Below, one piece after another: positions 1 through 15,376 of a stretch of 64,000 bases of DNA (position 1 is the first letter of the stretch; each line of letters begins with the position of its first letter). Source of the stretch: Erpobdella octoculata (taxonomy: Eukaryota > Annelida > Clitellata > Hirudinida > Erpobdellidae); NCBI GenBank assembly GCA_963978895.1, contig OZ022239.1, forward strand, positions 33,055,454 to 33,119,453, given 5' to 3'. Position numbers and translations under genes: made by a program. Under the pieces are notes generated by a model. The model saw nothing but the letters and a program-made list of their open reading frames with translations, had not been told where the DNA came from and did not search any database.

Positions 1-665
1 AAAAAATGAAATACAATATACAGGAATACGAAAAGTATTTTCTTTTAACCCAAACACTAAAAGAGAGTGAAAAAAATGATAGAGGAAAGAGAGAGATGTC
101 ATGAACCGCTTCCGAGGTCAAAAATAACTTTTGCTTTTTGTAGTTTAAAAAGTTACGTCTTCATCATACCGAGTATGAATACGATTGAGACGGATAGACA
201 GAGACAAGACGCGAGGTGATGGTGGTGATCCGGATGGAACGATGACTGATGTCGTGGTGTTATTGACGTCGATGAAGACGATAACGCTGATGACGGTGAC
301 GATGGCAATTGAGAGGAGGAAAATGATGAGGTTTATGTTTTTGGAAGAAGGGGAGAGATGTAGGCGGTCGGAGAGAAGCTGGAGGAGAGAAAGAGAAGGA
401 AAAGGATGACTAACCGGATAGATATACAGATTGACAGACGTATTGATGGATGAATAGACATACGGAAGGAGAGTTAGACGGACGGAGGGATGTATAGACG
501 AGAAAACGGAGATATAGAAAGACAGATGGATGGATAGATAATGATTTGTTGATGTTTCTACTCGCTGACGGAGGAAACAGCTGATGGCTCCATCATCCCA
601 CCAGGCAAAAGTAACGTAGGCGTGCACGTGATGTACTCTGTTTTTTCCCTTTTCTCAAAAAACAA

Positions 666-666
<1 letters not shown>
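1..666. other. intergenic, no gene seen
   Basis: Purine-rich, low-complexity DNA with runs of GATGGATAGA-like and GATGACG-like words. Open frames exist on both strands, but they are made of these simple words and show no domain, splice context or biased codon use. I see no gene here. Confidence 0.5.

Positions 667-744
<78 letters not shown>
667..744. repeat. (TA)n microsatellite
   Basis: Uninterrupted TA dinucleotide array of about 39 units. Other TA arrays in the window show it is a very common class here. Confidence 0.95.
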
Positions 745-746
<2 letters not shown>

Positions 747-864
747 AACTGGATAGATGGAATATGCTTATTTTCAAATTTTAATCTAGAAACCTCTCGC
801 GTTTGTTGCTTACACAATACAGACAAGATGGGAAGGAGAAGCTAGGGCTAATATATTAGCAATA

Positions 865-1430
<566 letters not shown>

Positions 1431-1659
1431 GCAAAACAAAGAAAAAAGCCAAATTACAATGAAGCAGACAAGGTTAAATGCTGTTACTTTAATGAGCAGT
1501 CATCCAGAAATCGCAAAGGATATTGATATTAACATTTTAATCGATAACTTCATTAAAAAAACATCATTAGCACTTTTATGAAAATTAAGTTGTTGAATAA
1601 CATGTCTGCAACAGCTTTTTCTTAGATTTCATTCAAATCCTCATGATCAGCGATTTTTA

Positions 1660-4444
<2,785 letters not shown>

Positions 4445-4607
4445 CCGCACAGTACAAAGTTGAAGTTCAATTTGAAAATACCAACATGAACGATAAGAAA
4501 AACAATACGTCGGGATTAAAAGTGATACAATTAGAAGGTATTTCCAACACCGGCTGGAACAGGCGCTCCTCTAAATCTCCTGCATAAACATCAGAAACAT
4601 ACGTTTT

Positions 4608-4738
4608 TACATACCGGTATATCACGGGGCTGCATACCGGGGTATCGCTAGGTAGCATAACAGGGTGTCACCAGGTCGAATGTGGGGGTAGCGGGGTATC
4701 ATAGGGTTGTATACCGCGTTATCACAGGGTTATATCCT
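4608..4738. repeat. degenerate ~23-bp minisatellite
   Basis: About five diverged units containing CATACCGGGGTATC or TATACCGCGTTATCAC followed by AGGGTTG. The stretch 4441-5198 has no other recognisable feature; its open frames are unsupported. Confidence 0.55.
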
Positions 4739-5198
4739 CAATAGATTTGTATATTTTTCTTAACAACGAGTAATAAAAGTATACGGAGATATTACAAGGT
4801 TGAGCTACAAATAAAAACGACCTTGAAGTTTATCAATACTGAAACAAGAGTGCGTGGACAAGGACAAAGACAAGGAGGGGACGTTTTACAAAGTGATAAC
4901 AACTCCAGTCCAAAACAGCTTTAGTGTTTTAGTGCGCAAAAAGTAAAAAGTAAAAAGTTCGAATTAAAAAAGAAATTAAGTCGTGCAAAATGTAAGAGCT
5001 CGTCTGACAAAAAATGCTTTTTAAACTGAAAACCACTCGGAGTAAAGAGGTGATTGCAAAAGTTCACATCAAATACATGCGGTGTTCGGTTGCTTGCCGC
5101 GCACGACATATAAACCGTCTCAGATGCGATGTTGCACTTGATGCAAAACTTTGCTCTAATGAGAATGCTTTTCGTCTGAATGAACCGGGAAGTGTTAC

Positions 5199-5906
5199 AT
5201 ACATACATAGATACATACATACATACATACATACATACATACATACATACATACATACATACATACATACATACATACATACATACATACATACATACAT
5301 ACATACATACATACATACATACATACATACATACATACATACATACATACATACATACATACATACATACATACATACATACATACATACATACATACAT
5401 ACATACATACATACATACATACATACATACATACATACATACATACATACATACATACATACATACATACATACATACATACATACATACATACATACAT
5501 ACATACATACATACATACATACATACATACATACATACATACATACATACATACATACATACATACATACATACATACATACATACATACATACATACAT
5601 ACATACATACATACATACATACATACATACATACATACATACATACATACATACATACATACATACATACATACATACATACATACATACATACATACAT
5701 ACATACATACATACATACATACATACATACATACATACATACATACATACATACATACATACATACATACATACATACATACATACATACATACATACAT
5801 ACATACATACATACATACATACATACATACATACATACATACATACATACATACATACATACATACATACATACATACATACATACATACATACATACAT
5901 ACATAC
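5199..5906. repeat. (ACAT)n microsatellite, ~700 bp
   Basis: About 175 near-perfect copies of ACAT. The period of four gives open frames in all phases (repeating THTYI or MYVC patterns), which are artefacts of the repeat. Compare the shorter ACAT arrays near 30.3, 47.0 and 59.7 kb. Confidence 0.97.
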
Positions 5907-6139
5907 CTATATGCCCATGCACACATACATACACATATATACACACTTTCACACAACGTGAAACCACTTTAAATAAATTTTCCGTTAAAAGACTTTCGTG
6001 ATGAATCTTGTATTTATGCACCAAAACAACACAAGAGGGAAAAGTTTCGGAGAAAGTTTGGTTACTTGGCATCTGGAACAACGTACGCTTTGTCATACTT
6101 CTGGCGTAGAAATTATCTTAATTACTCCAATATTTCTTA

Positions 6140-6380
6140 CCACAGACATCATCGCCATCATTATCATTATTTCCCTGCCACCATCATTTGTATCATCATC
6201 ATAATCACCATCATCATGATCACCGCCATCAACATATCCCTGCCGCCACCATTATCATCATCATCATCACCACCGCCATCATCATCATCATCATCATCAT
6301 CATTTGTATCATCATCACCTTATTATCATCATTTGTATCATCATCATCTTATCATCATCATTTGCATCATCAGCTTAATT
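6140..6380. repeat. degenerate (TCA)n tract
   Basis: Interrupted ATC/TCA trinucleotide tract with CACCGCCATC and TTTGTATCATCATC variants. The 6380-7040 stretch that follows has no supported gene. Confidence 0.75.
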
Positions 6381-7040
6381 TATTCCATGTTCAAGTCGTG
6401 TAGGTACTGCTTGCATCAGCCTATGAAAAACTTCATGGGATCCTCCGCACTCATCATGCGATGTCTGGTAACTGCCCGAAGTAGCAGCCATGCAACATCT
6501 GTCAGAAAATCTCTTTATTAGGCTAAGCGACTTTTTATAGCTGCAAATAATTTCCAACAAGCTTTACCAGTAATCTTAAATGGTTAGCGGGTCGGGTCAA
6601 CGACCTGACATGTAATGGGTTTGAAATTAAAGATCAGTTCAGTTTTCCGTTACTTTATTTGGTAGCTGGATTGAAAACCAGCTTTGCAGCAGTAGTTTGA
6701 AAAGTGAGCTGCCCTAATTACCTGTAAAGAAACCTACGCTTTGCTATAAATTGTAAAACAAAGGATCGTACGCTGTGACATTTGATTACATGTAACACCG
6801 ACGTTTATGTATTGTTTATCACAACAGTCTTTGGTTGAAATTTACGATTCCTACCCTTGTGCTATAGCGGGAAAGCTTTTCGGTTTTTTTTATTATTTTT
6901 TCTCTTAAATTTTTGTAACCTAAATAGTCTCAGTCTAGCGTAAGCCATCAAACGTCGTACAAAAGACTCACACCTCCACAACAAAATAAAAACACACACT
7001 TGTCACACATACGTATTCACACGTACGCACGTGCACCAAC

Positions 7041-7187
7041 CTGACGTATCGTTGTAGGTGCAGTCGTCCAAAATGACATCGGGACTGACAACACTTTCCG
7101 GCTGCTCTTTGCCAGTTTTGTCGAACTCGAAGGCCTTGTTCTTTGGGTCAATCCACCTGAACTCAACCATGTCCGTCGTGTAGCCGA
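7041..7187 (-). CDS. Cys-loop ligand-gated chloride channel, exon after the Cys-loop
   Basis: This is a 147-nt exon on the minus strand with acceptor CCACACAG at 7188 and donor GTTGGT after 7041. It continues exon 8058-8140 in phase (T|TC gives Phe). It encodes FGYTTDMVEFRWIDP, a diverged segment, and then ILDDCTYNDTSG. This corresponds to the region after the Cys-loop in glycine- and glutamate-gated chloride channels (family pattern SFGYTM..L.F.W ... C). The Cys near the end fits the second disulfide of that subfamily. The family exon here is about 138 nt, so the size agrees. The next exon should begin the pre-M1 and M1-M4 region. I find no such exon at lower coordinates, so the gene must continue beyond the left edge or be broken. 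Confidence 0.85.
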
Positions 7188-7680
7188 CTGTGTGGAAATG
7201 TGTTCTTGACGTGATTGAGCGAGCTAGCTGATAGCGGCGAGTTGCTTAGCGTTTGATGGATATAAGATTGAGAGATTGTAAAATAAAGTGAACTGATTGG
7301 TGGAAACTGGATGAACTTGAAAAAGAACGGCATTGGCCGTTGTGGTGATGATGACGGTAAGCAAGTACGTCATACTCTCATTACTGGCCCACCAGCCTCA
7401 GCTTATAGAAAAATATATCCTCCTTAACTCTACCCAAGCGAAATACCTCTCTGGATTTTAACAATTAAATGAAATTTTACCACCATCTAACACGAAACCC
7501 CTGAATCTTAGAAACCCAAAAGAAAAAAAACAGTCAGTATCACTCTAGGAACCGAACTCTCAACTCAATTCTAGCCGTATCTCATCACTCAGCTATTTTT
7601 CTTCAGTCGCGAGAACAAAGAAACGCCAAGAAGCAATCCTTAAAGTTATAAATGAATACAATTTGTTATTTTATCAGGTA

Positions 7681-7719
<39 letters not shown>

Positions 7720-8057
7720 AATAAATAATATACATGAACATATATTATATCTTTTGACGCAGAGCTAATAGTAGATGGAAAAAACGAAGATTTTAGGCTT
7801 AAATTGTGATTATGATTTATGGTCATAGTAATGATTCTAGTGTATTAGCCTTATTTAAAAGTTAAAATATTAGTAATTTAAAAAATATTTTTTTTAATGT
7901 AAATTAAAAATGAATGAAATTTTAATTGTTTTGTGAAAAATAAAAAATAAACAAAGGAAAAAATCTATGGAATAAAATTTAAAACAAACATATAATTGGA
8001 TAAAAGAAACAGTTCCAAACTGAAAATTGTGCTTAAAATTAAAAAAAAACATCTAAC

Positions 8058-8140
8058 AGCTCTCTATTTGCAACGGGCAGTGCTGGACATCCATCGGGTA
8101 CTTCTGCAGTTTCATTGGGCACGAGAAGGTTGCTGTAATT
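8058..8140 (-). CDS. Cys-loop ligand-gated chloride channel, Cys-loop exon
   Basis: This 83-nt exon has acceptor CTTCGAAAG at 8141 and donor GTTAGA after 8058. It encodes KITATFS followed by CPMKLQKYPMDVQHC and PLQIES, the signature Cys-loop: two cysteines 13 residues apart with the invariant P.D pair. An 83-nt Cys-loop exon is the length conserved in animal glycine and GABA receptor genes (family knowledge). Phases join perfectly with exon 12498-12730 (AA|A = Lys) and exon 7041-7187 (T|TC = Phe). PMDVQHC, as opposed to FPFD-type loops, points to the anion-selective branch (GlyR, GluCl, GABA-like). The exact ligand cannot be told from this fragment. Confidence 0.93.
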
Positions 8141-8169
8141 CTTTCGAAGTTGAAAACAAAACAAAAGTT

Positions 8170-8285
8170 CAAATAAGCAACAGCAATAGCTAGTAAAGTT
8201 CAAATAAGTAACAGCAATAACTAGCAAAGTTTAACTAAGTAACAGCAACAGCAGCAAAGTTCAAATAAGTAACGAAAATAATAAA
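8170..8285. repeat. ~33-bp tandem repeat
   Basis: About three copies of a unit containing AGCAAAGTTCAAATAAGTAACAGCAATA, lying in the channel intron just upstream (on the minus strand) of the Cys-loop exon. Confidence 0.7.
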
Positions 8286-8504
8286 TAGCAAAGGTCACTT
8301 AGGCAAGTTATCATTCAAAGTGAGTTAACAGGAAATCAGAGCAGCTGAGAAAGCATCTAATGTAAGCAAAACTTCAACTTCTTCTAACATAAATTCGAAA
8401 GAAAATAGATAAAATTAACTTTTTGTTTAACATAAATTATCATTAAACGGTAACAAAAACGGGCAAATATAAGTTTTATTAGAGACTTTCTGAACGTTAT
8501 AATT

Positions 8505-8690
8505 CCGAGCTGGGCTGGTATGAGCTGGGCTAAGATGCGATAAGCCCGGCTGGTCTGGGTCGGGCTGGATTGGTCTGGGATGAGCCGGGCTGGTCTGGGA
8601 TAAGCCGGGCTAGTCTGGGTCGGGCTGGACTAGACTGGTCTGGGATGAGCTGGGCTGATTTGAGCCGGGCCGGACTGGGTTGATAATCGC
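8505..8690. repeat. GGGCTGGTCTGGGAT minisatellite
   Basis: Degenerate tandem units built from GAGCCGGGCTGGTCTGGGAT inside the channel intron. Related GGGCCGGGC-type tracts occur near 12.1-12.25 kb and 43.5-43.75 kb. Confidence 0.75.
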
Positions 8691-9074
8691 ATGGTCACAT
8701 ACTCAGTAATTTTTATAAACTTGTGGTGTTTTAAATCATATTTTCAACTAATTTTTTAGATTGTTTATTTTTAAAAACACTCTGATACCCCAGTCGGTGT
8801 AGTACATATATTGCATATAAATGCTATGTTAAATATGCTACCTGCTGTACGTCAATAGATTTTTTCAGGTATCACAGTTGTACATGCTGTACATTACTGT
8901 ACCCATCACGTGTCTACATTTTAGGAGTTGTGAGTGCCTACTGTTCATAAATACAGTTTTTAGTATTATGTAAGAGCTGTGTACGGACACACACCGAATT
9001 CCAATCATGATGCAGCTTGGCTATAAATCGATCTATCTATGTAGGAAGAAACATTAATAGGCGTCATTAAATCT

Positions 9075-9077
9075 GCT

Positions 9078-9155
<78 letters not shown>

Positions 9156-9156
9156 G

Positions 9157-9192
<36 letters not shown>

Positions 9193-9784
9193 CCTAACTG
9201 ACTGACTGACTGACTGACTGACTGACTGACTGACTGACTGACTGACTGACTGACTGACTGACTGACTGACTGACTGACTGACTGACTGACTGACTGACTG
9301 ACTGACTGACTGACTGACTGACTGACTGACTGACTGACTGACTGACTGACTGACTGACTGACTGACTGACTGACTGACTGACTGACTGACTGACTGACTG
9401 ACTGACTGACTGACTGACTGACTGACTGACTGACTGACTGACTGACTGACTGACTGACTGACTGACTGACTGACTGACTGACTGACTGACTGACTGACTG
9501 ACTGACTGACTGACTGACTGACTGACTGACTGACTGACTGACTGACTGACTGACTGACTGACTGACTGACTGACTGACTGACTGACTGACTGACTGACTG
9601 ACTGACTGACTGACTGACTGACTGACTGACTGACTGACTGACTGACTGACTGACTGACTGACTGACTGACTGACTGACTGACTGACTGACTGACTGACTG
9701 ACTGACTGACTGACTGACTGACTGACTGACTGACTGACTGACTGACTGACTGACTGACTGACTGACTGACTGACTGACTGACTG

Positions 9785-9820
<36 letters not shown>
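9075..9820. repeat. (AACT)n-(GACT)n-(AACT)n compound microsatellite
   Basis: The array starts as about 29 AACT units, switches to about 148 GACT units (9196-9786) and returns to AACT for nine units. The A-to-G switch at the same position of the unit shows that one variant spread through the core. It lies in a channel intron and has no open frame, since TGA recurs in every frame. Confidence 0.97.
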
Positions 9821-9821
<1 letters not shown>

Positions 9822-9850
9822 GTAGCCGTTGGGAACTTCCACTTTAAAAA

Positions 9851-10110
9851 TCTATCTAATATATAAAAATGATTGTTTGTATGCATGTTTAAATTTAAAA
9901 ACTCGAACCGGTTTTATTGAAACTTTGTATATCTGATGAGCATGGTCAAAACGTACCTTGTGTCTATATTGCAAAAAAAACTGGCAACACCGGAGTCGCA
10001 GCCAGTAGCTTATAAAAGAGTCATAGCTGTCGCTAAAACAAAAATTAACGGCTACTAGCGCTACAACTCAGGTGGATCAGCCAAGGCATATCATACCTTG
10101 TATGAGTTAC
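9851..10110 (+). mobile_element. possible 5' end of a Helitron-like element
   Basis: It opens with TCTATCTAATATATAAAAATG, close to the TCTATATATATAAAAATG start seen in the abundant Helitron-like family here, and is followed by AACTCGAACCGGTTTTATTG. No 3' hairpin with CTAGT is evident, so the boundary is a guess. Confidence 0.35.
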
Positions 10111-10429
10111 AGCTAACACGATTTTGCTTTGCTGGCTTTGCATAACTGAAAGGCTACGAAAGTTATTCGGCTATTATTAACTAAGTTAACAAAGTCATTA
10201 CGGTGTTTAGTATTACATTAAACAAATAGCGGAACGTAAATGTAGCTAAATTATTTTTCGATTAGTTCTAAGCTGCTCTATGCTTTTAAACTCTTTCAGT
10301 AGGATAAGAATTCCAACGAAATAATTTGGACGTGGAAAAAAAGATAACAGTAGATAGTAATCGCCTGCCCGAGCTTACGCAGGTATATGTTTGTATGAGG
10401 TTATGTAAGTAATATGTATGTTTGTATCT

Positions 10430-10735
10430 GTAGTTATGTGTAGAATGGAAAAAAAGAAACAAGGGGATAAAAGAAAGAAAGAGAAAAAATGAGATGAAAG
10501 AAAAAAACAGAAAGGAAAGAAAAAGGAAAAAGAAATATAAGAGAATGATTAAAAAAGAAAATATATAAAAATAAGATTAGGCAAAGATAGACGAAAAACA
10601 AAAATAAAAAATAATGGGCGGAAAAGAAAAAAAGAGAGGAAAAGACGAATGTAGACTGAAAAAAAGGAAGAAAACGAAAAATGAAGAAAGAGAAAAAGAA
10701 AAAGAAAGAAAGAAAGAGAGAAAGAGAGACGAATG
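10430..10735. repeat. purine-rich GAAA tract
   Basis: About 300 bp of A/G-rich sequence on the plus strand (GAAAGAAAGAGAAAAA). A pyrimidine-rich mirror tract follows at 10850-10930 (TCTCTCTTTC). Long open frames here are low-complexity. The remaining stretch 10.94-12.1 kb shows only AT-rich intron-like sequence and a short CACACATACA tract. Confidence 0.7.
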
Positions 10736-10896
10736 GCGCAAATAAATCTTTCAAAAGCTCGAGAATGAACATCAACAAAACCAGTAGAGTAGGAGAACAC
10801 AGGTTAAGTGCGTGGTTCTCAGGAAATTCTGTTTAGAAAAAAATATCAGTGTCTCTCTTTTTCCTCTCTTTCTCTTTCTATCTCTCTCTTTCTCTT

Positions 10897-10927
<31 letters not shown>

Positions 10928-12089
10928 TATATTTTCCTTTTTTTTAATATTTTACACCACACGTTCATCTATCTTTTTAACAACAACTATAAATTTTCTC
11001 AGATTAATGTTGCTATTCCCCTCCCCTTACACGCTTCCCCCTCCTTTCTTGCATTCCCCTTCCCTTCCTCCGCAAACACCTTCTCCATTTTTCATGTTTT
11101 ATTTATTTTTTGTTGTTTTTTATATTTCTTTTTCTTTTCAATTGACTGAGTCATTGTTGCTGTTTTCTGATGATGTTGTTATTTTTATTTACATCAATTT
11201 TTATCTCTACCTTATCACTAGCTAACGTCTTTTCTGCATTTACGTATGTGTGTGTGTGCGAATCTGTGTTTTGTACGTGTCCATATGTAGATGTGTATGT
11301 AACTCTACCCCCCCCATACACACACATACACATACACATGAACTCCCAAATTCTCTCCGACATTTATGTTTAGGTAATGCCCATAAAATGGTTAAGTCGG
11401 GAAATAGTATGGAGGAGAAATAAACTGTAATATTACTTATTAGGCTATTTTTCTCAGAAGTAAACATAAAAAATAAAGATAAAAACTAAAGAGAAGAAGA
11501 AAAAATAAAAATGGAAGAAAATATAAAAAAAATAACAACAATTACAAAAATGAATGAAAAAAACATGTTTTTTTATTTTTAAAATTGTTATTTAATTTAT
11601 TTCTTTACTGCTGCTGCACTTTGTTTTCATTTCTGCTTGTTGTAGTTTCAATTTCCAGTTTTTTTCGTTAATTTTCACAAACTTCATTCAATTTTTCATA
11701 AATGATACAGTTTTATATTTCTAGTAAATTTATTTCTAGTATTTCTCTATCTCTTCTCCCAGTGTTGGCATGCAAGCACATTGTGTTTACATTTTTACAC
11801 ACAGAAACAATTTAGCGCCCCCTAAAGCTGCAGAAGTAAATGGCGCTATAGCAGGAAAATATCCCGAGAAGCATTCACGCATACTTTCAAGCTCATTGAA
11901 TATACATATCTAATACAATATATAATGTATGTATTACGTATATTATTTAAATATATCTCATACATAAATATATGAATGTATATGTATATAAGACTACCAA
12001 CGCAACACTGCCTACGCCTAGCCCAAAGCCCACGTAACTTTTTCAAGTGCGATTAGATAAAATAGGTCACGACTACTTGTTAGCCATTA

Positions 12090-12255
12090 GAGTACTGTGC
12101 GGTGTACGGGCAAGGTGCCCGCGAGCCGGGCAGGACCGAGATATTTGTGCCAATTATAAATATTTTAGGGTTTTGAAAACGGGTCGGGCCGGGCTTGGAA
12201 CTTTGCCCTAAGAAACGGGCCGGGTCGCAAAAAAAACGGATCGTGCATTACTCTA
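12090..12255. repeat. GGGCCGGGC-type interspersed repeat
   Basis: CG-rich island with CGAGCCGGGCAGG, GGGTCGGGCCGGGC and GGGCCGGGTCG in AT-rich intron, ending ATCGTGCATTACTCTAGTAC. A similar set (GACCCGACCCGGCCCG ... GTGCCATACTCTGG) lies at 43.5-43.74 kb in the opposite sense, so this appears to be a dispersed family. Confidence 0.45.
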
Positions 12256-12497
12256 GTACCCATGTGTAATTATAATTATCAATAAATAATCGAATATTTC
12301 TGTAGGCTTGAGGAGTCACGGATTGATGTACTAAACTTGCAATGGACACGTACAAAGTCTCGCGTGCCCACTAACGTACACATTCGCACAAGCTCACGTG
12401 CTTCGTATTTACAAGCGTGATTAAATAACTAATCACACACCCCCTTAACCACGCTTACTCAGGTCACCAGCCTCGGAGGGGGGAATCTTCGACTCAC

Positions 12498-12730
12498 TTT
12501 GAGACGTACCACATGAACCCTTTGGCGTAGATGTAGCACACCCGGTTGGTCCTGGTAACGTAATGATACCCGGCGCCCTTCTCGTTTCTAAAGAAAACGT
12601 CGGGTATCCAGACCTCGTTGATCTGAGACTCCTCGAGTTTCAACCTTTCTTTGTCAAAATTTCTCGAGACGTTGAACCGGAGTCTCGGGTCTGTCCAGTT
12701 CTGACGCAGGTAGAAGCTCATCCGGTAGTC
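12498..12730 (-). CDS. Cys-loop ligand-gated chloride channel, loop D/A exon
   Basis: This 233-nt exon has acceptor TTCAAATTAG at 12731 and donor GTGAGT after 12498. It encodes DYRMSFYLRQNWTDPRLRFN near its start and VWIPDVFFRNEKGAGYH in its second half, then RVCYIYAKGFMWYVS. These match the extracellular beta-sandwich of Cys-loop channels. The DYR..FLRQ.W.DPRL and W.PD.FF.NEKGA words are characteristic of glycine- and glutamate-type chloride channels (family knowledge). The opening DYR is exactly where glycine receptor genes have an intron. The exon ends in phase 2 and joins the 83-nt Cys-loop exon in frame. The protein is expected at the plasma membrane as a pentameric neurotransmitter-gated anion channel subunit. 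Confidence 0.95.
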
Positions 12731-12944
12731 CTAATTTGAAGTTAATATACATGCAGGTTTTAAACTAAACAAAATGCAAACGACCAAAAAACGGTTAAAC
12801 GTATATGTCCTGCTTCGTATAATGCTAAATGTCTGCATCAGGTGGTGTGGGCGTGAATCAGCTGGGTGTCCTTGGAGTCTACAAATAGATTAGCTCAGGC
12901 CCTTGAGGATTATAAAGATTTTATTTCGTTTTAATTTTTCACTT

Positions 12945-13910
12945 ACACTCACTCCCACATTAACTAACTCAGCGAATAATTTCACTCACTTATACACACA
13001 TTCAATCGTTCACTCACTCACTCACTCATTCAGTCACACATTCACTTATTCATTCACTCACACATTCACTCACTCATTTACTCACGCACTCACACACTTG
13101 CTCACTCACTCATTCACTCACACACTCACTCACTCACACATTCACTCACTCATTCACTCACTCACTTACTTTCTCACTCACACATTCACATATTTATTCA
13201 CTCACACACAGATTCACTCACTCATTCACTCACTCACTTACTTACTCACTCACACATTCACATATTTATTCACTCACGCATTCACTCACTCATTCACTCA
13301 CTCACTCATTCACTTACTCACTTATTCATTCACTCACACATTCACTCACTCATTCACTCACTCATACATTCACTCACATACACACTCAATCACTCACTTA
13401 CTCATTCCCTCACACACTCACTCACTTACTCACAATTTATTTATTCATTCACTCACTCACACATTCACTCACACATTCACTCACTCATTCACTCACGCAC
13501 GCACTCACACACACACACTCACTCACTCACATTCACGTATTCATTCACTCACTCACACATTCACTCACACATTCACTCATTCTTTCACTCACTCACTCAC
13601 TCACTCACTCACACACTCACTCACTCACTCACTCACTCACGCATTCACACACTCACTCACTCACTCACTCACACATTTACTCACTCATTCACTCACGCAC
13701 TCACGCAGTCACTCACTCACTCACACTCACTCACTCACTCACACATTCACTCACTCATTCACCCACTCACTCACTCACACACTCACTCTCTCACTCACTC
13801 ACTTACACACTCACATACTCAGTCACTCACTCACACATTCACTTATTCATTCACTCACTTATTTATTCACTCACTCATACATTCCCTCACTCATTTACTC
13901 AGTTTTCACC
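12945..13910. repeat. (CACT)n degenerate microsatellite
   Basis: Nearly 1 kb of CACTCACTCATTCACTCACA tetranucleotide repeats with many substitutions. The long open frame through it (TH, SLTHS, FTHS words) is a repeat artefact. It lies in the channel intron. Confidence 0.95.
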
Positions 13911-14007
13911 ACTTTAATTCAGTTTTTATTTTTTTCGTTAAGCTATTTAATAGTTAAAAAATAATTGATAAAATAACATTTACAAAATCAAAATATTTTC
14001 TAATAAC

Positions 14008-14072
14008 CATGGACTGTTCACTGATGGCAAAGATGTAGTTTATGTATATTCCAATCTGGACTGAAGTCAAGG
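14008..14072 (-). CDS. Cys-loop ligand-gated chloride channel, beta-1 strand exon
   Basis: This is a 65-nt exon with a strong acceptor (polypyrimidine tract then TTTGCAG at 14073) and a weak donor (GTTATT after the ATG at 14008). It encodes LTSVQIGIYI then NYIFAISEQSM and joins phase 0 to DYR of exon 12498-12730. This reproduces the family pattern V.V...I.SF..I.E..M|DYR, and the related exon in glycine receptors is 68 nt. The phase at its 5' side (one base needed from the previous exon) does not match the two best upstream candidates exactly. An internal acceptor (CAGTCCAG before ATT) would restore phase 0 at the cost of five residues. Confidence 0.85.
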
Positions 14073-14225
14073 CTGCAAAAAAATTATTAAAAATTTTATT
14101 TTGTTTTAATTAAAAGTTATACGCTGCTTAGAATATTGAAAACCGTCATTAAATAAAAACGATTGACTATGGTAGAAATTAAAATTTAAACTTGATCTCT
14201 TTTCCATTATGATTTTTCTCTTTTA

Positions 14226-14230
14226 CTCTT

Positions 14231-14267
<37 letters not shown>

Positions 14268-14272
14268 AGCTC
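14226..14272. repeat. (TC)n tract
   Basis: Short CT-rich run in the channel intron. Confidence 0.8.
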
Positions 14273-14814
14273 TTTGAAGAACAATCACATCAAAAAATGT
14301 GAATTATAAATTACAAAAAATCTCAAAGTTTGGTCTATCAAATCTCACTATCTACTTCTCCCTTTTTCAATTTTAAAATCATTGCATTTTTTTCTCAAAG
14401 TATGGAATTCATTTTTTCCTTTCTGACTCTGGGATCAACTTTCCCTCCATGTCCGAACTCTGTTTTAATACACGCTTTTCTCTCACTAATCCAAAATACG
14501 ATTTCAAGCCATCGTTCAGAAAGCATTTACAAAAAAATAATCTAAATTGGTATACAAAAAGAACAGCTAAAATTTATATAGAAGAAAAAAACAGTTTTCT
14601 ATCATAAATCTTAAAATGAAGTAAATTTCAGCTGTGAATGAGTTGCTTTATACGATCTTTTTTTAATTGGAACACCTTCGATGCAACCACAACAAATAAG
14701 GAATCCAACTCTAAATATTGAAGATTTTTTGTAGTTATCACAACAAGAAGAAGAGGTGTTCTATTATACCATCGTTCTAAAAAAACACAGATATAATCAG
14801 TTATCGATATCGAT

Positions 14815-14930
14815 CAGCTGTGATGATAGCCTTACGATCGTGCACTTCCCTGTTTGCCTGTGGTCGAAGGTTCGATTCCAGACATGACTGATCAGGGCAC
14901 GTAGGTAAACATTAACGTTGGAACCAGAAA
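14815..14930 (+). repeat. tRNA-derived SINE-like fragment
   Basis: It contains a good internal B-box (GGTTCGATTCC near 14868) with a diverged A-box-like region upstream, and is followed by non-tRNA sequence. It does not fold as a complete tRNA by eye, so a SINE relic is more likely than a gene. Confidence 0.45.
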
Positions 14931-15288
14931 AGTAACGGTGTTGCAGACAGACAAACTGAGGGACACGTAAAAACTAAAATTTGGCACCTAGCTCTTTTCT
15001 TTCAAACGACAAAAAAAGTTAAAAAAAATCATTTATTTTGCCTTGAAACACATTTTTATACACACAGAAGCGCTCACACAAAGACGCACAAACAGACAAA
15101 CAAAATTTTGCTCACACTAACAACAACAAAACAACAACATCAAAGCGAATAATGGAGGTATTTTTGCTTCAGTTCTTAATTTTGCGACAGAGCGGTGTAA
15201 TCTATATTGTTTTTATCTACAATTCTTCACCAATTTTACTTTGTTTTTTATGCTTTTTAGAAGTTTCGAAAAGTAAGTAAAAATGTAC

Positions 15289-15293
<5 letters not shown>

Positions 15294-15373
<80 letters not shown>
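15294..15373. repeat. (TA)n microsatellite
   Basis: TA array of about 40 units. The surrounding 14.93-16.2 kb is AT-rich with no supported gene. Confidence 0.95.

Positions 15374-15376
<3 letters not shown>

Noticed and set aside
4921..6096. 391-residue frame dominated by MYVC repeats
   Set aside because: Translation of the ACAT array; the opposite strand gives an equally long frame.
12903..13964. 353-residue His/Thr/Ser frame
   Set aside because: Translation of a degenerate CACT array located in a channel intron on the other strand.
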